DNA of 28,468 bases. Origin: CAZWVA01 sp964636885. GTDB lineage: Bacteria; Desulfobacterota_D; UBA1144; Nemesobacterales; CSP1-2. The stretch covers positions 1 to 28,468 of the forward strand of contig CAZWVA010000036.1 of NCBI GenBank assembly GCA_964636885.1, given 5' to 3'. This document shows, one piece after another, positions 23,033 to 28,468 of the stretch (positions are counted from its first letter, which is position 1; every line of letters begins with the position of its first letter). The translations under genes and the position numbers were made by a program. The notes under the pieces are model-generated. The model was given only the letters and a program-made list of their open reading frames with translations. It did no database searches and had not been told where the DNA came from.

Positions 23033-24430
23033 TTATCTTGATCTACCGTGTATAAGACTAGAGGCGTAGACCACCGGAAACGCTAGAACGCCCATGATCT
23101 CGCCAAGGATAACCGAGACCACGAGTTTCCAGATATTTCTCCTGTTATTCATGCTCTCCATGAACCCTCCGGTGGTATGATTAAAATCATAAACCCTCTT
23201 TACCGCGAAGGAAAATGGAGAGGGGTACTTCGGGTTTACGGCGATATCGTAATTCCTAAAGAGTATCTTGAGAAAAACGGTTGAGTTATAAAGGAGGGCC
23301 TGTAGCCTCTTTGGGTTCAAACCTATTATATGCTGAAAGCTATCCCTGTAAATACCCAGTCTATCCTCCGCTATAAGCAACGTAAACTCCGAGTCGGGGA
23401 AAAGGAGTCTCAATCTGTTTAAGGCCGCAAGTATGTCACTTCTGCTCCCGTTATTAAGGATCAATACCCTTCTTACCCTTTTTGGAAAACCGCATGGCGC
23501 ACTGCGGTTTTCCAAGCCGAGACCTCCAAACTCACCTTTACCCCATCTCCCGACTACAAAATCCCATATACCCCTCACCCCAACCCTCATAAGATCACCC
23601 CTACCGCCCAAACCAAAGAAGACGAGGCTCGTGGAACGAAAACGGAGGTAGTTGAAAAATATAGGAATCCTCTTCAACAAACCCGTATGCTTTGTATAAG
23701 TCAATAAGGCGTTTCTACTGCCGTAGTAGAGATCTATATAGAGGTTCCTCTTCTCCGTAAAGGGGGGATGGTAGACAACAGAACTCAAAACCGCAACGAC
23801 CCTGAACCCCTTCTTCTTAAACCGGAGCCCCCAATCCATGTCGTCCCAGAAGAAAAAGAACCTCTCATCCATAAGACCAACCTCGTTTAGGGCCTCTATC
23901 CTAATGAGAGCCGAACAGATGGCCACATAGTCGACGTCCTCGGTTTCAGCCCTAACCTCAAGGTCCCCTCTGTTTCTAAATAGAGGACTAACATCAACCG
24001 CATCCCATCTGATGAAAGCCCCGGCCTCAACCGTAATGTCCCTTGTCTCGGTGTCTACTATCCTGGACCCCGCTATTCCTATGGACTCGTCCTCTTCCAT
24101 TACCCTTACAAGACGGCTGAGCGTATCGTTTTGGATGCGGGCGTCGTTATCCAAAAGCCAGACGTATTTGAATCCCCCCTTTTCCAGGGCGTATCTTATG
24201 CCGGTGTTGAATCCTCCCGTCCCTCCCAGATTCTCAGGGTTTAATACGAGTTCTATATCGGGGAACCGTCCTTTTATTCCCTCTACAGAGCCGTCGTCTG
24301 AAGCGTTATCGACGACTACGATCTTGTGGTTTTCATAATCTATACCTTTTAGGGACTCTAAAAGACTAAGGATCTCGTCCCTCTTATTCCAGTTAACTAC
24401 GACTATCGCCACCCTTGGATTCGGTTTCAT
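23033..24430 (-). CDS. GT2 glycosyltransferase with an extra C-terminal domain and membrane helix
   Basis: This 465-residue protein starts with a family 2 (GT-A) domain of the rhamnosyltransferase type: VAIVVVNWNKRDEILSLLES (7-26), VVDNASDDGS, NPENLGGTGGFN, and the DxD-like LLDNDARI (about 92-99), then FFFWDDMDWGLR. It is therefore likely to use a nucleotide sugar, possibly the dTDP-rhamnose made nearby. From about residue 315 a second block begins (RRVLILNNGSRSDILAALNRL) that looks like the first Rossmann half of GT9/heptosyltransferases, and the protein ends with a hydrophobic helix (VILGEIMGVLAFPVVYASSLI). A strong DNA palindrome lies exactly at the junction (23482-23515). Confidence 0.87.
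   Translation of the reverse strand: MKPNPRVAIVVVNWNKRDEILSLLESLKGIDYENHKIVVVDNASDDGSVEGIKGRFPDIELVLNPENLGGTGGFNTGIRYALEKGGFKYVWLLDNDARIQNDTLSRLVRVMEEDESIGIAGSRIVDTETRDITVEAGAFIRWDAVDVSPLFRNRGDLEVRAETEDVDYVAICSALIRIEALNEVGLMDERFFFFWDDMDWGLRFKKKGFRVVAVLSSVVYHPPFTEKRNLYIDLYYGSRNALLTYTKHTGLLKRIPIFFNYLRFRSTSLVFFGLGGRGDLMRVGVRGIWDFVVGRWGKGEFGGLGLENRSAPCGFPKRVRRVLILNNGSRSDILAALNRLRLLFPDSEFTLLIAEDRLGIYRDSFQHIIGLNPKRLQALLYNSTVFLKILFRNYDIAVNPKYPSPFSFAVKRVYDFNHTTGGFMESMNNRRNIWKLVVSVILGEIMGVLAFPVVYASSLIHGRSR
23482..23515. repeat. 13-bp inverted repeat inside the GT2 gene
   Basis: TTGGAAAACCGCA (23482-23494) and its perfect complement (23503-23515) surround an 8-base loop. It is in frame, encoding about ENRSAPCGFPK between the two domains of the glycosyltransferase. 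No T-tract follows on either strand, so it is not an ordinary terminator. Confidence 0.75.
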
Positions 24431-24445
24431 TCCCTTTTGCCTTCC

Positions 24446-25714
24446 TCATCTTCCGTGCCGCATCGGTAGCCGTACCCTTGAGAGTAAACGACCGAGCAAC
24501 CTCATGGGTGCGGTTACCCTCCAGCTCCATGTATCAAATATATCGGGGGACACCTGTAGGAATGGTGGAGGTATAATCTCCCCTTTTGGACGTAGGTATC
24601 TGCCGGAATTAGATTCCTCGATGACACGTTTAAATAGGTCTATATAACTCTCTGTCATATCCTCTATACTATGCCTTCCGCTTCTCACCCTTTCATGGGC
24701 CCTTAGGGCCATTCTCTCACGCGAATCGACATCGTCCCAAAGCCTGGCTATACGATCGGCAAACGCCTGAATGTCACCCACAGGAACCCTGTACCCGTTT
24801 ATGCCATCCTCTACCAGTTCAGGAACCCCGCCACGGATATCGGTAACAACAGGGATACAGCCCTGCCCCATAGCCTCGAGAAGAGATATGGGCACCCCCT
24901 CGAATTCGGATGTAAGTATAAACACGTCGTTTTGTGCGAGTACGGTATAGATCCTGTCGTTATCTATCGCCCCTAAGAATCTGACGATCCTCTGTCTAAT
25001 CAGGCTTTTAAGCGCACTAATGAGCTTCCTTTCCTCGGGCCCGTTACCCACGATTGTGAGTTCAAAAGGTACACGTCGGCTTACGAGCAACTCCACTATC
25101 TTAGGTATATCAAGGATCCTCTTCTGATGCTGAATGAGCCTCCCAGTATATACCAACCTTATCGGTGAATTTCTATCCTTAGATCGCCTGGGCAGGCAAT
25201 TAGGTACATAAACCCCGTATGGAATCGTGAAGAGCCTTCTCGAAAACGTCTGATCGAGTTCTGAGACCGTATCGCGGATCGTTTTGCTAACGGCTACTAT
25301 CGCATCCCAGTACCTACCTAGCCTGCAAATCATCTCGTAGTGCCAGGGATCGTCGCTGTGCACGATTCCGACGATCCGAACCCGACTGGAGAGCTTTGGA
25401 CTTACGCAGGAATGGCCATAGTCGTAATTGGGGATGTATATACAGGGAGACTGCCCTTCCAGATAATCCACCATCGCCTTCCAATGGGATTCCCAGTACC
25501 TGTTGTTTTCGACCTTAACACGAAGCGTCTCAAACGGTATGTCCGAGGGCCGAGGCATCTCCTTATCCGGATAGTACTTAGAACGATCCATTTGGGTTAA
25601 AAGGACTTTAACCTGAACACCACGACCTAAAAGTCCACGGGCCAGATTTGTGGAAAACACGTTTATACCGTTGAGGTGCCACCTCGGCGACGTCATTATC
25701 ACCCTATAACACAT
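24446..25714 (-). CDS. GT4 glycosyltransferase
   Basis: This 422-residue GT-B fold enzyme carries a retaining family 4 signature. The acceptor side is NGINVFSTNLARGLLGRGVQV (about 15-35). The donor side is RLVYTGRLIQHQKRILDIPK, IVGNGPEERKL, and FILTSEFEGVPISLLEAMGQ with the E-x7-E motif, then GGVPELVEDGINGYRVPVGD. It is the first gene of the minus-strand operon (GT4, GT2, sulfotransferase, methyltransferase). ATG 25714 gives MCYRVIMTSP; a second ATG six codons on (MTSPRW), with AGGG five bases before it, is an equally good start. Donor and acceptor sugars are unknown. Confidence 0.92.
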   Translation of the reverse strand: MCYRVIMTSPRWHLNGINVFSTNLARGLLGRGVQVKVLLTQMDRSKYYPDKEMPRPSDIPFETLRVKVENNRYWESHWKAMVDYLEGQSPCIYIPNYDYGHSCVSPKLSSRVRIVGIVHSDDPWHYEMICRLGRYWDAIVAVSKTIRDTVSELDQTFSRRLFTIPYGVYVPNCLPRRSKDRNSPIRLVYTGRLIQHQKRILDIPKIVELLVSRRVPFELTIVGNGPEERKLISALKSLIRQRIVRFLGAIDNDRIYTVLAQNDVFILTSEFEGVPISLLEAMGQGCIPVVTDIRGGVPELVEDGINGYRVPVGDIQAFADRIARLWDDVDSRERMALRAHERVRSGRHSIEDMTESYIDLFKRVIEESNSGRYLRPKGEIIPPPFLQVSPDIFDTWSWRVTAPMRLLGRLLSRVRLPMRHGR

Positions 25715-25755
25715 TTAACCGCTTCCCCTTTCCGAGTATAAGAAGAGGTGCTACT

Positions 25756-25786
25756 AAACCTGTTTTTTTGAAAATATACCAGGTTT
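25756..25786. other. A/T-rich hairpin between the metalloprotease and the glycan operon
   Basis: AAACCTG (25756-25762) pairs with CAGGTTT (25780-25786) across a 17-base loop that includes a run of seven T. It lies between the metalloprotease stop (25857) and the GT4 start (25714), where a terminator or promoter would be expected. The stem is short and the loop long, so the role is open. Confidence 0.3.
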
Positions 25787-25856
25787 CTTAGATAAGCCTA
25801 GAACGCTTTCGGATTAGGGTAGGAACTCCAATCAAACCGCTTGAGGCAGGATAACT

Positions 25857-27293
25857 CTAATTCTCACAGCCCAGTTTATTTTCCCCGTTCGTGCATGTAT
25901 CAAAATCAGGGCCGCCGTTTAGTGTGTCCGTTCCAGGCCCTCCGTCAAGGGTATCGTTATTCTCATGCCCCCTCAGTATATCGTCTCCGTCACCACCCAT
26001 AAGCGTGTCGTTGCCGCTGTTACCGAGAAGGATGTCAATACCGTCTTGACCTTTTAACGTATCGTTGCCTATACCCCCGACCAACCTATCGTTTCCGATC
26101 CCACCTATAAGGGTATCATTACCACCGTTTCCTCTAATAACGTCGCTCCCCTCCCCACCATCTATACAGTCACTTCCGCCGAGTCCCCTTATGGTATCGT
26201 TGCCCCCAAGACCGCATATGATGTCGTCCCCTGATGTGCCATCTATAACGTTATCGTTCTCGTCACCCAGTATCGCACCGGGGGCATTACAGTCGCAACC
26301 CGTTGATACCGATAAGCCGGATGTCCAACCCAAGTCCTCAAAGAGCGCCAGTGTAAGATCTATATCGTGATTCGGCCCTGTATAAGAGGGCTCCATCACC
26401 TCGTTAGGTGCAACCGCCGTGTTAAAGTGTGCAACAGAGGAGCCAGGCTGTACGGGATCGGGTGCAAACATCTGCACCCGTCCACCTATACCCAGTCCTC
26501 CTATCAGCGTCCCAATAGCCCCTGCCGTCACGTTAGCCCCATTCCAGAGGAGACGAGAGCCGGATGTAATGGCGGCGAGACGCTCCTGGGTAGACATGCT
26601 GATCAGATCTACCAATCCACTTACCGTGCCATTCGTATCATACACGAGATTCCTGTCAAATATACCCGGGATACTCAGGCTCCCATCATTACCGATTAGA
26701 TCCATGAACCCCAATCCATGCCCCAGTTCGTGAAGGACGACTGTAAAAAAATCAATGTCGCCCCCTGTATTACCATCTAGTCCGTAGTACCAGTCTATGG
26801 AGCCTAGAACTGTGGGATTATCGACATCGCTATTAAACGTTGCCGTTATCTCAGGGTTTGAACCGTTAAGGTCTGTACCGGCAAGGGCGTTGGCGAGGGC
26901 TGCAGGATAGTAGGTGTTTGAAACCGGTTGATTGGGGAAAAGATTATGCATTGTATACGCACCTGCAGACCCCAGGATGGCGCTTGTCGAAGACCCGCCC
27001 ATGGGGTTGAAATTGGCCCTAACTACGATTACGACACTGCTCTCAAGCACGCTGCCCCAAAGATCCGCCGCGGCCCGAAAGGCGTTGAGACGAGCCTGTC
27101 CAAGGGTAGTAGCACCGTTACCACCAACGGGTGTGAAAGGGGTAGGATCGTTGAATCCCTCACCAGGTCCGTCGCCATTTACTACGGTTATAGTGGCAGC
27201 ATATGAGTTTATTGAGATTCCAAGTGTAGATAGAAACAGGAAGACCGCTATGAGGAATAAACCAAAAGAACCTCTACGAGATAACATCTTCAT
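25857..27293 (-). CDS. Secreted HExxH metalloprotease with C-terminal RTX calcium-binding repeats
   Basis: This 478-residue protein begins with a Sec signal peptide (RRGSFGLFLIAVFLF..., cleavage near SYAA, residue 33). The catalytic domain (about 34-328) has zinc motif HELGHGLGFMD (188-198), a possible third ligand His289 in SVAHF, and a Met-turn-like NEVMEP (297-302). The sequence through TGPNHDIDLTLALFEDLGW is typical of a family of secreted bacterial HExxH proteins. A CDCNAPG linker leads into about a dozen GGxGxDxLx nonapeptides (340-465) that bind calcium in a beta-roll, ending with DTC...CEN. RTX proteins usually leave by type I secretion; a Sec signal implies another route such as type II. 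The start could be Met3, which has the better-spaced AGGA. Confidence 0.9.
   Translation of the reverse strand: MKMLSRRGSFGLFLIAVFLFLSTLGISINSYAATITVVNGDGPGEGFNDPTPFTPVGGNGATTLGQARLNAFRAAADLWGSVLESSVVIVVRANFNPMGGSSTSAILGSAGAYTMHNLFPNQPVSNTYYPAALANALAGTDLNGSNPEITATFNSDVDNPTVLGSIDWYYGLDGNTGGDIDFFTVVLHELGHGLGFMDLIGNDGSLSIPGIFDRNLVYDTNGTVSGLVDLISMSTQERLAAITSGSRLLWNGANVTAGAIGTLIGGLGIGGRVQMFAPDPVQPGSSVAHFNTAVAPNEVMEPSYTGPNHDIDLTLALFEDLGWTSGLSVSTGCDCNAPGAILGDENDNVIDGTSGDDIICGLGGNDTIRGLGGSDCIDGGEGSDVIRGNGGNDTLIGGIGNDRLVGGIGNDTLKGQDGIDILLGNSGNDTLMGGDGDDILRGHENNDTLDGGPGTDTLNGGPDFDTCTNGENKLGCEN
26236..26290. repeat. 55-bp direct repeat, copy 1 (in metalloprotease RTX gene)
   Basis: These 55 bases are identical to 28414-28468. 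They encode the NAPGAILGDENDNVIDGT segment at the linker before the RTX repeats. Confidence 0.9.
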
Positions 27294-27334
27294 CCTGCTT
27301 ATCGAATCACGGTCTATTTCCCAAAAGGAGTCTC

Positions 27335-27772
27335 CTACTTTGGCTTCCCAGTATATCCATCCTTAGAACAAAGGATAGAAATCCCTCCTTTACCGTCCAC
27401 AGTTGCGGTTGAGAAATAGTGAAACCCCTCTGGAAGTACCACCATGACCCCTCCCCCCGGAGCGGCCTCTTCCACAAGGGTTTCCGAAGAACCAACCGGA
27501 TTAGCACTCCGAGTAGAGGTTGTATCACTTATTTTGTCTTTAGGGGATTCAAGAAACTCACCGGTCTTAGGGTCTATAAAAACCCTATACCCGGAGGTCG
27601 TCTTTGAATTGGGATGGTTCCCATTATCGTTTGAACCGGTTATCACACCTTTATTCGTACCGCCTTTCTTCTGGTTTTCGGAAAACCCATCCGAAAGGAG
27701 TACCAGAGACAGAATCGCACAGGTAAGAATGCCAAGGAGAAGCCTATAGTCGCGGGTTCTAAATACGCTCAT
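27335..27772 (-). CDS. Small exported protein of unknown function
   Basis: I start this at ATG 27772 rather than further upstream because GGGAGG lies 6 bases before it and the N-terminus MSVFRTRDYRLLLGILTCAI then forms a good signal or lipoprotein-like segment; the Cys at residue 17 is not in a canonical lipobox. The 145-residue product has a low-complexity N/G/K linker, then GYRVFIDPKTGEFLESP, a serine/threonine linker, APGGGVMVVLPEGFHYFSTA and a single C-terminal Cys (ISILCSKDG). The R-V-x-I-D-P-x-T-G-E and P-G-G-G-V-M-V pattern recalls small exported proteins encoded beside secreted HExxH proteases in other bacteria. That is from memory. It lies 41 bases before the protease gene, so the two are probably co-transcribed. 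Confidence 0.75.
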   Translation of the reverse strand: MSVFRTRDYRLLLGILTCAILSLVLLSDGFSENQKKGGTNKGVITGSNDNGNHPNSKTTSGYRVFIDPKTGEFLESPKDKISDTTSTRSANPVGSSETLVEEAAPGGGVMVVLPEGFHYFSTATVDGKGGISILCSKDGYTGKPK

Positions 27773-27911
27773 ATCTAACCTCCCTATTATCCCTACGGGT
27801 TTGAATAACCGAGCCGATATAATCACATAGCCTGGTTCTTTGGTGCAATAAGCATGCCGAGTTTATAAAAGGGCTATTCCGAGATAAGCGATAGAATACC
27901 TATAATGGTTT

Positions 27912-27987
27912 AGGCTACTTAGGAATAGGGAAAACCCGAAGTAGCCTTTTCAGTTGTCCCAAACGGTCAAATGGGACAAAAATTGTC
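27912..27987. other. Two adjacent hairpins upstream of the small exported protein gene
   Basis: AGGCTACTT (27912-27920) pairs with AAGTAGCCT (27939-27947), with a nested GGG-AAAA-CCC inside and TTTT at its plus-strand 3' end. TTGTCCCA (27954-27961) pairs with TGGGACAA (27972-27979), then GAC...GTC. They sit between the partial RTX gene and the next gene on the minus strand. They could end the RTX transcript or act in its leader; the T-run faces plus, where no gene ends. Confidence 0.4.
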
Positions 27988-28034
27988 AGTCGTCGCAAGA
28001 AACTTCGTCCAAGCTATATACAAAGGCAAAAAGC

Positions 28035-28468
28035 TCAGTTCTCGCAATTAAGTACATCTTCCCAATCCCAGCAGGTATCAAAACCGGTGCCGCCGCTTAG
28101 GAGGTCCATACCCGAGCCCCCTTCAAGTGTGTCATTACCCTCGTGTCCCCTCAAGGTATCATCCCCATTGCCACCCACGAGTGTGTCGTTACCGTCGTTA
28201 CCTTTAAGGATATCCTTCCCATCTCCCCCCATTAATGCATCGTCACCTATGCCTCCTATTAGCCTGTCGTTCCCAGCCCCACCTATAAGAACGTCCCTCC
28301 CACCATTGCCGCTAACGACGTCGTCCCCCTCCCCTCCGTCGATACAGTCATTTCCACCCAAGCCCCTTATCCTATCGTTACCCCCAAAGCCGCATATTAT
28401 ATCATCGCCCGGGGTGCCATCTATAACGTTATCGTTCTCGTCACCCAGTATCGCACCGGGGGCATTAC
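28035..28468 (-). CDS. RTX-repeat protein, C-terminal part, cut by the window edge
   Basis: The frame is open to the end of the window, so only the last 144 residues are seen. They start NAPGAILGDENDNVIDGTPG and run through about a dozen calcium-binding nonapeptides (GGNDCIDGG, GGIGDDALM, GGNGDDTLR) to FDTC...LNCEN. The part matches the C-terminal 140 residues of the metalloprotease 2 kb away almost position by position, including the terminal Cys pair. The missing N-terminus may therefore be another HExxH domain, but any exported domain is possible. The nucleotide sequence is identical over the last 55 bases of the window. Confidence 0.85.
   Translation of the reverse strand, partial: NAPGAILGDENDNVIDGTPGDDIICGFGGNDRIRGLGGNDCIDGGEGDDVVSGNGGRDVLIGGAGNDRLIGGIGDDALMGGDGKDILKGNDGNDTLVGGNGDDTLRGHEGNDTLEGGSGMDLLSGGTGFDTCWDWEDVLNCEN
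28414..28468. repeat. 55-bp direct repeat, copy 2 (in partial RTX gene)
   Basis: Identical to 26236-26290 and running into the window edge, so the real repeat may be longer. Confidence 0.9.

Noticed and set aside
25756..25786. A firm rho-independent terminator after the metalloprotease
   Set aside because: The stem is only 7 bp, the loop is long, and no T-tract follows on the minus strand; kept only as an unassigned hairpin.
25900..26290. Regularly spaced short repeats resembling a CRISPR array
   Set aside because: The spacing is 27 or fewer bases and in frame; the repeats are degenerate codons for RTX nonapeptides, with no spacers.

Overview
The window reads as the chromosome of a Gram-negative bacterium, probably an uncultivated lineage. 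Supporting signs are a lipid A deacylase-like outer-membrane protein, a dTDP-rhamnose operon, surface-glycan glycosyltransferases and secreted RTX proteins. Codon use leans on AGG/AGA (Arg) and ATA (Ile). TTG starts are frequent, and spacing inside operons is tight. I cannot name a phylum from this sequence alone.

Left edge (1-620): a perfect 28-bp palindrome, a frame-broken remnant resembling the C-terminus of a type I restriction HsdR subunit, and three minus-strand tRNA genes (Pro-TGG, Arg-TCT, His-GTG) behind a clear sigma70-type promoter. Next is a minus-strand four-gene operon (6481 to 620): two half-transporters of an asymmetric ABC exporter, a GHMP kinase that closely resembles plant galacturonokinase, and a sugar-1-phosphate nucleotidyltransferase overlapping it by ATGA. 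Together the last two look like a salvage route from a free sugar acid to a nucleotide sugar.

Middle (6640-13320): mostly single genes. These are a short DnaJ-like co-chaperone, a PagL-like lipid A 3-O-deacylase with a probable ATT start, an aldo/keto reductase, a nitroreductase, a methylmalonyl-CoA-decarboxylase-like crotonase, a short sulfotransferase, and bifunctional HisIE. Between the last two sits the most novel-looking locus: two tandem paralogous proteins (11622-12620). Each begins like an FmdB zinc ribbon, but about 90 residues lie between the two zinc knuckles.

Right part: rfbD-rfbA-rfbC-rfbB (minus, 16865 to 13411) makes dTDP-L-rhamnose. A plus-strand group follows: rpoZ, a MarC-family membrane protein, an orphan HyuA-type hydantoinase and a FAD-dependent oxidoreductase. 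Converging on it is a minus-strand glycan operon (GT4, GT2 with an extra C-terminal domain, sulfotransferase, methyltransferase). Rhamnose supply, glycosyl transfer, sulfation and methylation fit one surface polysaccharide, but that link is inferred.

The right edge holds a secreted-protein locus on the minus strand: a Sec-targeted HExxH metalloprotease with C-terminal RTX repeats, a small lipid- or membrane-targeted protein, and a second RTX protein cut by the window end. The two RTX genes share a perfectly identical 55-bp stretch, so one is a recent copy of the other or they are being homogenised.
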